A stretch of 64,000 nt of DNA from Cupriavidus oxalaticus (GCF_016894385.1 NZ_CP069812.1:992001-1056000); one strand, 5' to 3'. Positions 54,364 to 62,960 are shown, counted from the first letter of the stretch. The notes: generated from the letters alone by a model not told the origin. Numbers and translations are program-made.

Positions 54364-55506
54364 ATGCCTTCCGCCCTGCATATCTCCTCGCATTTCGATT
54401 CGGGTGCCATCGAGGTCGAGGCGCTCGACCGTGCCGACGATATCCGCCTGCGCCTGCGCGCCGATTCGCACGCCGACTTCCGGCAGTGGTTCCACTTCCG
54501 CCTGCAGGGTGCGGCGGGGCAGGCGTGCCGGATGCATTTCCTCAACGCGGGCGACTGCACCTACCCGGACGGCTGGCGCGACTACCGCGCGGTGGCCTCG
54601 TATGACCGCGCGCACTGGTTCCGCGTGCCGACCGGTTTCGACGGGAAGGTGATGACGGTGGAATTCACGCCCGAGCACGACAGCATCTGGTTCGCGTATT
54701 TCGAGCCCTATCCCGACGAGCGCCACCTGTCGCTGCTGGCGAGCTGCCAGCGCTCGCCGCTGGCGCAATTGTCGCACCTGGGCAGCACCGTCGACGGCCG
54801 CGACATGACGCGCGTTACGCTGGGCCAGCCCGGCCCCGGCAAGAAGACCATCTGGATGATCGCGCGCCAGCATCCGGGCGAGAGCATGGCCGAATGGTTT
54901 GTCGAGGGCGTGCTGCAGCGGCTGACCGGCACCGGCACCTGGGCCGGCGATCCGGTCGCGCGCAAGCTGCTGGAGCGCGCCGTGTTCCATATCGTGCCGA
55001 ACATGAACCCGGATGGCTCGGCGCGCGGCAACCTGCGCACCAACGCCGCGGGCGCCAACCTGAACCGCGAATGGATGTCGCCCAGCGTGGATACCAGCCC
55101 GGAGGTCTACCACGTGCGCCGCGCCATCGAGGCCACGGGGTGTGACATGTTCTTCGATATCCACGGCGACGAGGGCCTGCCGTATAACTTCGTCGCCGGC
55201 AGCGAGATGCTGCCCGGCTTTACCGAGGCGCGCCGGCGCGAGCAGCAGCGCTTCATCGAAGCCTTCAAGCGCGCGTCGCCGGACTTCCAGGACGTGCACG
55301 GCTATGCCGCCAGCAAGTACAACGCCGACGCGCTCAAGCTCGCGTCCAAGTACATCGGCCATACCTTCGGCTGCCTGGCGCTGACGCTGGAAATGCCGTT
55401 CAAGGACAACGCCGATTTGCCCGATGCGGAGGTGGGCTGGAACGGCGCGCGCAGCGCGCTGCTGGGCACGGCGATGCTGCAGGCGATCCTGGATTACCTG
55501 GGCTGA
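54364..55506 (+). CDS. M14 family zinc carboxypeptidase, cytosolic type
   Basis: A 380-residue protein. Residues 1-125 form the beta-rich N-domain typical of cytosolic carboxypeptidases. The catalytic domain has zinc ligands in ARQHPGESMAEWF (HxxE, about residues 167-170) and in FDIHGDEGLPYN, a substrate-binding NLNREW, and the catalytic Glu in LALTLEMPFKDN. It removes C-terminal residues from peptides; related enzymes cut glutamate side chains. No signal peptide is seen. It lies in the same direction as yaaA. Confidence 0.9.
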   Translation: MPSALHISSHFDSGAIEVEALDRADDIRLRLRADSHADFRQWFHFRLQGAAGQACRMHFLNAGDCTYPDGWRDYRAVASYDRAHWFRVPTGFDGKVMTVEFTPEHDSIWFAYFEPYPDERHLSLLASCQRSPLAQLSHLGSTVDGRDMTRVTLGQPGPGKKTIWMIARQHPGESMAEWFVEGVLQRLTGTGTWAGDPVARKLLERAVFHIVPNMNPDGSARGNLRTNAAGANLNREWMSPSVDTSPEVYHVRRAIEATGCDMFFDIHGDEGLPYNFVAGSEMLPGFTEARRREQQRFIEAFKRASPDFQDVHGYAASKYNADALKLASKYIGHTFGCLALTLEMPFKDNADLPDAEVGWNGARSALLGTAMLQAILDYLG

Positions 55507-55529
55507 GGCTGGGGCTGGGTTTGCTTCCG

Positions 55530-55569
55530 GTTTGCTCCGCTCTCCCATAAATGGGAGAGGGGAGAAAAC
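55530..55569. repeat. REP-like palindrome, copy R8
   Basis: Imperfect 19-base arms (55530-55548 and 55551-55569). The loop-proximal pairs are CCCAT / ATGGG in place of CCCGC / GCGGG, changed in both arms so pairing remains. It lies between two convergent genes. Confidence 0.85.
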
Positions 55570-55595
55570 ATGCGCCCGCGCAGGCGCGCCGCACA

Positions 55596-56393
55596 TTACT
55601 GCTTCTTCTTGGCCTTGCTGCTGGTCTTCGCCGACCCCGACGCCGATTTCGACGAAGCCGACTTCGTCGACTTGGCGGCGGTGGACTTGCCCGACTTCGA
55701 CGACGCCGTGCTCTTGCCCTTGGCCCCCTTGCGGCTCTTGCTGGCCGAGGCGGCCCGGCTCGACGTGGGCACCGCCGGCGCGGCAGCGGGTTCGCTGATG
55801 GTGGCGCCGCTGGTGTCCTGCAGTTCGTACGCCAGCATCATGCCATCGTCGTAGCCGCAGCGCACGCGCACGGGCTGCCAGTCGTTGTCGCCACGGCGCT
55901 TGTGCGCGGTGGCGTTGAACGTCACCACGGTGCTGACCGGCACGGCCTGCTTGCCGGGCGAGAAGCGCCCGCTCCAGGGCTCGGTCGTGGCCTGTCCGGC
56001 GGCGAGCGCGCCGGTGGGGATCTTCAGGGCATCGTAGGTGGCCGAACGCGGCACCACCCAGCTGGCGTGCGCGGCGCAGTCGGCGACGTCGCTGGTGGCG
56101 TTCTCGGTCTTCATCAGCTGCTCGCGCATGCGTGCGCGGTACTCGGACAGGCTCACGCGGCCGCGGTCGGGCAGGGTGATGGTCTTGGTGGGCGGCGTGG
56201 AGGTGGCGGCAGGGGCGGCAGGGGTAGCAGCGGCGGGCCTGGCGGGGGCGGCTGTCGGGGCGGCGGCGGGAGCCTGGGCGGCGGCCTCGTCGGCCGGCAT
56301 GTTGGCGCAGCCCGCCAGCCCGATCGCACCGGCCACCGCGGCAGCCACCAGGCGGAGCCGGCTGCCGAGCAGTTCGGAAATTCGTCGGATCAC
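55596..56393 (-). CDS. Lipoprotein with lysine-rich histone-like tail, unknown function
   Basis: A 265-residue protein if started at the GTG at 56393. Residues 1-29 form a lipoprotein signal (SRLRLVAAAVAGAIGLAGC). An Ala/Pro linker, a helical segment (SLSEYRARMREQLMKTENA) and a small beta domain with a Cys pair (residues about 110-215) follow. The last 50 residues are Lys/Ser/Ala repeats (KSRKGAKGKSTASSKSGKS) like histone H1 or AlgP tails. No ribosome-binding site is clear; a TTG start at 56480 would add 29 residues encoded partly by a 9-base repeat. No family is recognised. Confidence 0.7.
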   Translation of the reverse strand: MIRRISELLGSRLRLVAAAVAGAIGLAGCANMPADEAAAQAPAAAPTAAPARPAAATPAAPAATSTPPTKTITLPDRGRVSLSEYRARMREQLMKTENATSDVADCAAHASWVVPRSATYDALKIPTGALAAGQATTEPWSGRFSPGKQAVPVSTVVTFNATAHKRRGDNDWQPVRVRCGYDDGMMLAYELQDTSGATISEPAAAPAVPTSSRAASASKSRKGAKGKSTASSKSGKSTAAKSTKSASSKSASGSAKTSSKAKKKQ

Positions 56394-56394
56394 A

Positions 56395-56430
56395 GTGTTT
56401 GCGGTGTTTGCGGTGTTTGCGGTGTTTGCG
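56395..56430. repeat. 9-base tandem repeat at the start of the lipoprotein gene
   Basis: Four exact copies of GTGTTTGCG on the plus strand. On the gene strand they lie immediately upstream of the GTG start; if translation began further upstream they would encode Ala-Asn-Thr units. Confidence 0.95.
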
Positions 56431-56675
56431 TTCTGGGATTGGCCTGCCGGCGCGGGGCCGGCAGGCCGGTAGCTTCGCAAGGGAATGCCATGATAGAGGA
56501 AACCTATCCGGCAAAGTTCCTAAATCTTGTTACCTGTTCTTCTAACGCAATGACGACGCGCAGGAAGCGGCCTGCTTTCTAGCAGATATTTCCCATGTGG
56601 CACAACTGCGGGGAACCCGCACGGCCGGTCCGCGGTGATCCCGCGCGGACCGGCCGTGGCGCGTTGGCAAACGCC

Positions 56676-57563
56676 TCAGGCCACGCGCGAGGGCATTGCG
56701 CGGGTGAAGCGCAGCAGCTCGTCGAGCAATGCGTTCAGGTTGTGGCGCAGCTTGGCAAAGCCGGCGGTGTGGGTCAGGCCCACCTCGTCCATGTACAGCT
56801 TGCGGTTGACCTCGAGCTGCAGGCTGTGGCGCCCGGCCTGCGGCTGGCCGACCACGCGCACGATTTCCACGCCCTTGTACGGGTGGTTGCGCCAGACCTC
56901 GTAGCCCATGTCCTTGAGCACGCCCTCGATGCGGTCGGTGAAGCGCTTGTCGCAGGTGGTGCCGTCGCGGTCGCCGACGACGAAGTCGGGGTGCTCCAGG
57001 CCAGGGAACTCGGTCGCGTACTGCGCGGCGTGGCTCGGCATCGAATGGCAGTTGATGTGCCAGGCGCTGCCATGGCTGGCGACGGCGCGGTCGGCCAGCT
57101 TCTGCAGCTGCGCGTAGTAGGGCAGGTAGCAGCGGTTGATGCGCGCCTGCACTTCTTCCACGGCGAGCTTGCGGTCGTAGATTGCCTCGCCGCTGTCGAG
57201 CACGCGCCAGACCAGGCCCTTGCCGAGCCGGGTCTTGGAGGTTTCCTGCTTCGCGCCGGGCCAGGGGGCCTCGAGCAGCGCTTCGTCGATTTCCTCCAGC
57301 GCGCGGTTGGCATCGAGGTAGCTGCGCGGGAAGCCCGCGCACAAGAGCGGGATGCCGCGCGCCGGCGCGCCGGCGTAGAGTTCGTCGACGAAGGTGTCCT
57401 CGGCCTGCCGCAGCAGCGGCAGCGGCAGCGCGGGATCGGGGCGGAAGTCCGTCGGATAGGTGGTCGCGCTGTGCGGCGAATCCAGGAACAGCGGGGCGGG
57501 CTCGCCCTCGGGCTGGTACAGGAAGAACGGACTATCCGCGGTGGTTCGGTCGGTATCGGTCAT
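56676..57563 (-). CDS. N-formylglutamate amidohydrolase family protein
   Basis: A 295-residue protein of the FGase (HutG2-like) family. Typical segments are PLFLDSPHSATTYPTDF (about residues 24-40), DTFVDELYAG, GFPRSYLDANRALEEIDEAL and GSAWHINCHSMPSHAAQY with likely zinc ligands. Members cleave N-formyl-L-glutamate in histidine breakdown or act on related amides. No hut genes are nearby. The Bug-type binding protein gene lies 15 bases upstream on the same strand, so the two may be transcribed together. Confidence 0.9.
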   Translation of the reverse strand: MTDTDRTTADSPFFLYQPEGEPAPLFLDSPHSATTYPTDFRPDPALPLPLLRQAEDTFVDELYAGAPARGIPLLCAGFPRSYLDANRALEEIDEALLEAPWPGAKQETSKTRLGKGLVWRVLDSGEAIYDRKLAVEEVQARINRCYLPYYAQLQKLADRAVASHGSAWHINCHSMPSHAAQYATEFPGLEHPDFVVGDRDGTTCDKRFTDRIEGVLKDMGYEVWRNHPYKGVEIVRVVGQPQAGRHSLQLEVNRKLYMDEVGLTHTAGFAKLRHNLNALLDELLRFTRAMPSRVA

Positions 57564-57578
57564 GGTCTGCGCCAAAGG

Positions 57579-58565
57579 TCAGTCGAGCGAGATCTTGGCG
57601 GCCGCGGCCACGCGCTTGTTCTTGGCCACTTCGCTCTTGATCTGCGCGGCGAAGTGCGCCGGGGTGTCGCCCACCGGGGTCGCGCCCAGCTTTTCCAGCT
57701 TGGCCTTGACCTCCGGCGTCGCCAGCACCTTGACGGCGGCGGCATGCAGCTTGTTCTGGATGTCGGCCGGCAGGTTGGCCGGGGCGATCAGGCCGAACCA
57801 GGCGGCGTCGTTGACCTCGCCCAGGCCCAGCTCGGCGAAGGTCGGCACGTTCGGCAGCGCCGCCACGCGCTTGGGCGCGGCCACGGCCAGCGCGCGCAGC
57901 TTGCCGCCTTCGATGAACGGCAGCGACGACGGCAGGTTGTCGAACAGCACCTGCACCTGGCCGGCCAGCGCGTCGTTCAGCGCCGGGCCCACGCCCTTGT
58001 ACGGCACGTGCAGCAGTTCGGTCTTGCTGCTCATCTTGAACAGTTCCCCCATCATGTGCGAGACGCTGCCGTTGCCGGCCGAGCCATAGGCCAGCTTGTT
58101 CGGCTGCGACTGCGCCAGCGCGATAAAGGACTTCATGTCGGTGGCCTTGACCGCCGGGTTGATGCTCATCACGTTCGGCACCGAGGCCAGGTTGGTGATG
58201 GTGGTGAAGTCCTTGGTTGCATCGTAGGACAGGCGCGGGTAGACCGCAGGGTTGATGCCGTGGGTCGAGGCCGTGGCGATGCCCAGCGTGTAGCCGTCCG
58301 GCGCGGCCTTGGACAGGAAGGTGGTGCCGATGCTGCCGCCGGCGCCGCCGCGGTTGTCGACCACCACGGCCTGGCCCAGTTGCTGGCCAAGCTTGTCGGC
58401 GACGATGCGCGCCACGATATCCGTGGTGCCGCCAGCCGGGAAGGGCACCACAAGCGTGATCGGCTTGGTCGGGTAGCCGGACTGGGCGGCAGCGCTGAAC
58501 GACAGGCCGGTGGCGAGGGCGGCCGAGGCGGCGGCCAGGACGCGGAGAAGGTGGCGACGTTGCAT
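57579..58565 (-). CDS. Bug-family tripartite tricarboxylate transporter binding protein
   Basis: A 328-residue periplasmic protein. The signal peptide (about residues 1-28) starts MQRRHLLRVLAAA and ends SAAAQ. The Bug (TctC) family marks are YPTKPITLVVPFPAGGTTD, the Asp loop VVVDNRGGAGGSIG and AAPDGYTLGIAT. Such proteins bind small carboxylates or amino acid derivatives; the partner membrane genes tctA and tctB are not here, as is common for Burkholderiales. It is divergent from a LysR gene. Confidence 0.93.
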   Translation of the reverse strand: MQRRHLLRVLAAASAALATGLSFSAAAQSGYPTKPITLVVPFPAGGTTDIVARIVADKLGQQLGQAVVVDNRGGAGGSIGTTFLSKAAPDGYTLGIATASTHGINPAVYPRLSYDATKDFTTITNLASVPNVMSINPAVKATDMKSFIALAQSQPNKLAYGSAGNGSVSHMMGELFKMSSKTELLHVPYKGVGPALNDALAGQVQVLFDNLPSSLPFIEGGKLRALAVAAPKRVAALPNVPTFAELGLGEVNDAAWFGLIAPANLPADIQNKLHAAAVKVLATPEVKAKLEKLGATPVGDTPAHFAAQIKSEVAKNKRVAAAAKISLD

Positions 58566-58696
58566 GATGTCTTGTGGGGAAAGGTATCGAGAAAGAGACA
58601 AAGGGGTTTTCACGATTCTGCTCGTCCAGGCAAGTCCCTCGCAAACGAAATAAAATCCCTAGCTCATTCCAATTGGTCGTGAAGTCGAGGTGATGT

Positions 58697-59605
58697 ATGC
58701 GACGTATGTGCCCGTCGCTGACCGAACTGCAAGCGTTCGAGGCGGCAGCCCGACACAACAGTTTTACAGTCGCGGCGCGCGAATTGCACGTGACGCAGGG
58801 TGCCATCAGCAAGCAAGTGCGCAACCTGGAAGCCTACCTGGGGACCGAGTTGTTCGAACGGGTGCGCCAGCGGCTGGTGCTGACCGATGCCGGCGCACGC
58901 TACCTGGAGCGCATTGGCCCCAGCCTGAACGAACTGGAGGCAGCCACGGTCGAGCTGATGGCGCGCCAGGGGCGCGGGGGCGTGCTGCATATTGCCAGCA
59001 TGCCCACGCTCGGTGCCAAGTGGCTGATCCCGCGCCTGCCACAGTTCTTTGCGCGGCATCCGGAAGTCACGCTGGAATTCGTGCCGCATGCGCAGGGCTA
59101 CGATTTTTCCGAGCCGGATCTCGACGCGGCGATCCGCTTCGGCGATGGCGTCTGGCCAGGCAGCCTGGCTGACTACATGACCGGACGCGAAGTGCTGCCG
59201 GTGTGCCGCCCGGGCTTGCTGGCCGACGAGCCTGGCGGCGTCGCGCGCACGCCGGATGCGCTGCTGCGCTACCCGTTGCTGCACCACACTACGGTGCCCG
59301 AGGCGTGGCCCGACTGGTTCGCCACGCTGGGCGTGACCACCCGCCAGGCCTGGAGCGGCGCGCGCTTCGACCAGTTCTCGCTGCTGACGCAGGCGGCGCT
59401 GTCAGGACTTGGCATCGCGCTGATCCCGCGCTGCCTGATCGAAGAGGAGCTTGCCACCGGCGCACTGATGGTCGCGCATCCGGCGCAGGTGCTGGCCAAG
59501 AAGGGCTATTACCTGTGCTACCCGGAACAGAAGCAGCATTTGCCGGCGCTGCGGACGTTCCGCGCCTGGGTGATGGAAGGGGCCGACCTGGCGCGGCCTG
59601 GCTGA
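58697..59605 (+). CDS. LysR-family transcriptional regulator, GcvA-like
   Basis: A 302-residue regulator of the GcvA-like branch: SLTELQAFEAAARHNSFTVA, ELHVTQGAISKQVRNLEAYL, then an effector domain (LHIASMPTLGAKWLIPRLPQ, YDFSEPDLDAAIRFGDG). It probably controls the divergent Bug and N-formylglutamate amidohydrolase genes. The 131-base shared gap contains CCAATTGG and a TAAAAT box. The start ATG has GAGGTG upstream. Confidence 0.92.
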   Translation: MRRMCPSLTELQAFEAAARHNSFTVAARELHVTQGAISKQVRNLEAYLGTELFERVRQRLVLTDAGARYLERIGPSLNELEAATVELMARQGRGGVLHIASMPTLGAKWLIPRLPQFFARHPEVTLEFVPHAQGYDFSEPDLDAAIRFGDGVWPGSLADYMTGREVLPVCRPGLLADEPGGVARTPDALLRYPLLHHTTVPEAWPDWFATLGVTTRQAWSGARFDQFSLLTQAALSGLGIALIPRCLIEEELATGALMVAHPAQVLAKKGYYLCYPEQKQHLPALRTFRAWVMEGADLARPG

Positions 59606-59634
59606 GGCGGGGGTGCCTTGCATACCGGCGGTTT

Positions 59635-59666
59635 GCTCCGCTCTCCCGCATGCGGGAGAGCGGAGC
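59635..59666. repeat. REP-like palindrome, copy R9
   Basis: A perfect 32-base palindrome without loop (59635-59650 and 59651-59666). Compared with other copies one C-G pair is reversed to G-C in the arms (GCTCCGCTC / GAGCGGAGC), a compensated change. It lies between convergent genes. Confidence 0.92.
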
Positions 59667-59709
59667 CTGGTCCGTGCGGCGTAGGCTACGGCGCGCTTTT
59701 TGAAGAGTC

Positions 59710-60885
59710 TTACTTCGACAACACCTTCATCGCCTGTTCCAGCCCCGCCAGCGTGACCGGGTACATGCGTCCCTTCATCAACTGGTTGATCACGGTGATC
59801 GACTGGCGGTACTGCCACAGGCCTTCCGGCTCGGGGTTGAGCCAGACGAAATGCGGGAACTGCTCGGTCATGCGGTTCAGCCACACCGCGCCGGCCTCGG
59901 CGTTGTTGTACTCGACCGAGCCGCCGGGCTGCAGGATCTCGTACGGGCTCATGGTGGCGTCGCCGACGAAGATGATCTTGTAGTCGGAGGTGTACTTGTG
60001 CAGCAGGTCCCACGTCGCCAGCTTCTCGGCGTGGCGGCGGCGGTTGTTCTTCCACACGTAGTCGTACAGGCAGTTGTGGAAGTAGTAGTACTCCAGGTGC
60101 TTGAACTCGGTCTTGGTGGCCGAGAACAGTTCTTCCACGCGCTTGATGTGGTCGTCCATCGAGCCGCCCACGTCCATCAGCATCAGCACCTTGACCTTGT
60201 TGTGGCGCTCGGGCCGCAGCTTGATGTCGAGCAGGCCGGCATTGGCCGCGGTCGAGTGGATGGTGTCGTCCAGGTCCAGCTCGGTGTCGGCCCCGTCGCG
60301 TGCAAAACGGCGCAGGCGGCGCAGCGCCACCTTGATGTTGCGCGTGCCCAGCTCGACCTGGTCGTCGTAGTCCTTGTAGGTGCGCGCTTCCCACACCTTG
60401 ATCGCGGTGCGGTTGCCCTTGCTCGGGCCGCCGATGCGGATGCCTTCCGGGTTGTAGCCGCCGTGGCCGAACGGCGAGGTGCCGCCGGTGCCGATCCACT
60501 TGTTGCCGCCCTCGTGCTTTTCCTTCTGCTCCTCGAGCAGTTGCTTGAGGCGCTCCATCAGCTTGTCGAGGCCGCCCATGGCCTCGATCCTGGCCTTTTC
60601 CTCGGCCGACAGCTCGCGCTCCAGCGTCTTCTGCAGCCAGTCGAGCGGGATATCGGACTTCCAGTCGACCAGGCTTTCCACGCCCTTGAAGTACGCGGCA
60701 AAGGCCTGGTCGAACTTGTCGAAGTGCTTTTCGTCCTTGACCAGCGTCATGCGCGACAGGTAGTAGAACTCGTCGATCGAGGGCGTGATGACCTGCGCCT
60801 TGAGCGCTTCCAGCATGGTCAGGTATTCCTTGACCGAGACCGGCAGCTTGGCGTGGCGCAGCGAGAAGAAGAAGTCGATCAGCAT
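59710..60885 (-). CDS. CoxE-type vWA domain protein
   Basis: A 391-residue cytoplasmic protein. The N-terminal half is helical (MLIDFFFSLRHAKLPVSVKE) with a Gly-rich linker near residues 127-150. The vWA domain starts at about residue 231 with MLMDVGGSMDD: the MIDAS is Asp238-x-Gly240-x-Ser242, so the first Ser of the usual DxSxS is Gly. It is the third gene of a moxR-GNAT-vWA unit. MoxR ATPases with vWA partners act as chaperones for metal insertion or complex assembly. Confidence 0.9.
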   Translation of the reverse strand: MLIDFFFSLRHAKLPVSVKEYLTMLEALKAQVITPSIDEFYYLSRMTLVKDEKHFDKFDQAFAAYFKGVESLVDWKSDIPLDWLQKTLERELSAEEKARIEAMGGLDKLMERLKQLLEEQKEKHEGGNKWIGTGGTSPFGHGGYNPEGIRIGGPSKGNRTAIKVWEARTYKDYDDQVELGTRNIKVALRRLRRFARDGADTELDLDDTIHSTAANAGLLDIKLRPERHNKVKVLMLMDVGGSMDDHIKRVEELFSATKTEFKHLEYYYFHNCLYDYVWKNNRRRHAEKLATWDLLHKYTSDYKIIFVGDATMSPYEILQPGGSVEYNNAEAGAVWLNRMTEQFPHFVWLNPEPEGLWQYRQSITVINQLMKGRMYPVTLAGLEQAMKVLSK

Positions 60886-60915
60886 GATGCCTTGCTCTGG
60901 GGATAGGCGGCCGCT

Positions 60916-61509
60916 TCAGCGCGGACGGTCGAGCTGGAATTGCAGGTGTTGACGCACCGTCGGCCATTCGCTGGCGATGATCGAAAACACCACGGTGTCG
61001 CGCAACGAGCCATCCGGCATGCGCTGGTGGTTGCGCAGCACGCCGTCCTGCTTGGCGCCGAGGCGTGCGATCGCGGCGCGGCTCTGCTGGTTCATCCAGT
61101 GCGTGCGGAATTCCACGGCGATGCAGTCGAGCTGGTCGAAGGCATGGCCGAGCAGCATCAGCTTGCACTCGGTGTTCAGCGGCGAGCGCTGGACCCGGCG
61201 CGCGTACCAGGTCGAGCCGATCTCCACGCGCCGGTTGGCCGCGTCGATATTCATGTAGGTGGTCATTCCCGCCAGCTCGCCCGCGGCGTCGCGCACCGCG
61301 AACGGCAGCATCGAGCCCTGTTCCTGCAGGCCCAGGCGCCGCGCGATCTCGGCTTCCATGCGCTCGGGCGCGGGCACGCTGGTGTACCAGAGCCTGTGCA
61401 GTTCGCCGTCGGCGCAGGCGGCGCGCAGGCCATCGGCATGCTCGGGCCGCAGCGGCTCCAGCGTGGCGTGCCTGCCGGCCAGGGTCACGGGTCTGGCAAA
61501 GGCGGTCAT
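60916..61509 (-). CDS. GNAT family N-acetyltransferase, RimJ/RimL-like
   Basis: A 197-residue acetyltransferase. It has the RimL-type start LAGRHATLEPLRPEHADGL, a core AGMTTYMNIDAANRRVEIGS and the end typical of the group (NQQSRAAIARLGAKQDGVLR, MPDGSLRDTVVFSI). It would acetylate a protein N-terminus or small amine using acetyl-CoA. It lies 14 bases after moxR and 30 bases before the vWA gene, an unusual place inside a MoxR/vWA pair. Start 61509 is the first ATG. Confidence 0.88.
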   Translation of the reverse strand: MTAFARPVTLAGRHATLEPLRPEHADGLRAACADGELHRLWYTSVPAPERMEAEIARRLGLQEQGSMLPFAVRDAAGELAGMTTYMNIDAANRRVEIGSTWYARRVQRSPLNTECKLMLLGHAFDQLDCIAVEFRTHWMNQQSRAAIARLGAKQDGVLRNHQRMPDGSLRDTVVFSIIASEWPTVRQHLQFQLDRPR

Positions 61510-61523
61510 GACAGGCAGCCCGC

Positions 61524-62414
61524 TCAGCGGTTGGCGCGGTTCATGAACACCAGGCGCTCGAACAGGTGCACATCCTGCTCGTTCTTCAGCAGCGCGCCGT
61601 GCAGCGGCGGGATCGCTGCCTTCTTGTCCGGGCTCTTCAGTGCCTCGGGCGGGATGTCCTCGGCCATCAGCAGCTTGAGCCAGTCGATCAGCTCGGAGGT
61701 GGACGGCTTCTTCTTCAGGCCCGGCAGGTTGCGCATCTCGTAGAACGATTCCAGCGCGGCGGCGACCAGCTCGCGCTTGATGCCGGGGTAGTGCACGTCG
61801 ACGATCTGCTGCATGGTGTCGGCGTCCGGGAACTTGATGTAGTGGAAGAAGCAGCGGCGCAGGAACGCGTCGGGCAGTTCCTTCTCGTTGTTCGAGGTGA
61901 TGATCACCAGCGGGCGGTGCCTGGCCTGGACCAGTTCGCGCGTCTCGTAGACGTAGAACTCCATGCGGTCGAGTTCGCGCAGCAGGTCGTTGGGGAATTC
62001 GATGTCGGCCTTGTCGATCTCGTCGATCAGCAGCACCACTTGCTGGTCGGCCTCGAAGGCCTGCCACAGCACGCCCTTGACGATGTAGTTGCGGATGTCG
62101 TGCACGCGATCGTCGCCGAGCTGCGAGTCGCGCAGGCGCGAGACCGCGTCGTATTCGTACAGGCCCTGTTGCGCCTTGGTGGTCGACTTGATATGCCACT
62201 GCAGCAGCGGCATGCCCAGCGCGGCGGCCACTTCCTCGGCCAGCATGGTCTTGCCGGTGCCGGGCTCGCCCTTGATCAGCAGCGGGCGCTGCAGCGTGCG
62301 CGCGGCGTTGACGGCCAGCTTGAGGTCGTCGGTGGCGACATACTGGTCACTGCCCTCGAAACGGGCCTGCTGGGCGGAAGAAGCTTGGGCGGAAGCGTTG
62401 GCGGTGTTTGACAT
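61524..62414 (-). CDS. MoxR-family AAA+ ATPase
   Basis: A 296-residue AAA+ protein. Walker A GEPGTGKT is at residues 49-56, Walker B VVLLIDEID at about 126-134, then LDRMEFYVYETRE, sensor-1 IITSNNEKELPDAFLRRC with an arginine finger, and a C-terminal lid. It is in the CoxD-like MoxR branch. With the vWA protein encoded two genes downstream it should form a chaperone-like pair. The client is unknown. An operator-like palindrome lies 138 bases upstream. Confidence 0.93.
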   Translation of the reverse strand: MSNTANASAQASSAQQARFEGSDQYVATDDLKLAVNAARTLQRPLLIKGEPGTGKTMLAEEVAAALGMPLLQWHIKSTTKAQQGLYEYDAVSRLRDSQLGDDRVHDIRNYIVKGVLWQAFEADQQVVLLIDEIDKADIEFPNDLLRELDRMEFYVYETRELVQARHRPLVIITSNNEKELPDAFLRRCFFHYIKFPDADTMQQIVDVHYPGIKRELVAAALESFYEMRNLPGLKKKPSTSELIDWLKLLMAEDIPPEALKSPDKKAAIPPLHGALLKNEQDVHLFERLVFMNRANR

Positions 62415-62960
62415 GAGGCAACCTGGAGGTGACGGCCCTGTCTTGGTCGGTTCGGGCCGGGTTGGCGTGTTTGGCGCAGTCTCGTCGCGCTGTCACGCGC
62501 GCTTTCATTATGGGCGGTATGGTTCGTCCGGACTCGGCGCCGAGCGTCTGCGAACGGTCGTGCGCTTTACCGGAATTGGCCAGTATAAAAGACCTTTGCG
62601 GTTCGTGTTGGACGGGGCTGACAGACGCCACGCAACGGCGGGCGGTTGCTGGACTGCCAGGTGTCGCCTGCGGTACAATGCGCCGGTTTGACGCGCCCCC
62701 ACGTCCAGTTCTCCAGTATCCGGCAGTCCGCGTTCAGAAGTCCCAGCGGCCCGACCGGGTCGCGGCGATTGCGCGAGGTGGTTCCAGAATGGTGTTCCAC
62801 ATCACGGCAATGATCCCGGATGCCGAATGTCTGGGCGGGTCTGGCAGGTTGCACCTCTTGCAACCCCATTGGCAGCCAGGCTTTCCCAGAAGCATTCTGA
62901 AACCGTCTCCGCCCCGGCAGGGCAGGTCACGCACGGTTTAATTTCCAATCCGCAAAGACA
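62415..62960. other. 546-base divergent region moxR / cytochrome c genes
   Basis: I support no gene here. It holds a CATAAT-type -10 box for moxR (minus strand, 62512-62507), operator-like site D, a TACAAT -10 box (plus strand) near 62674, and a small hairpin GGTTGCA-N4-TTGCAACC near 62850 in the long leader of the cytochrome genes. Confidence 0.45.
62552..62563. promoter_or_regulatory. Palindromic operator-like site D
   Basis: GAACGGTCGTGC is identical to site B (9957-9968) read on the opposite strand, and with one base each side (CGAACGGTCGTGCG) differs from site A at one position. It lies 138 bases upstream of moxR. Confidence 0.45.

Noticed and set aside
12934..59666. CRISPR array
   Set aside because: The repeated palindromes are scattered tens of kilobases apart with no regular spacers, and no cas gene is present.
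62429..62941. 170-codon plus-strand frame upstream of the cytochrome genes
   Set aside because: No recognisable domain, mixed composition, and it overlaps promoter elements; I treat it as chance.
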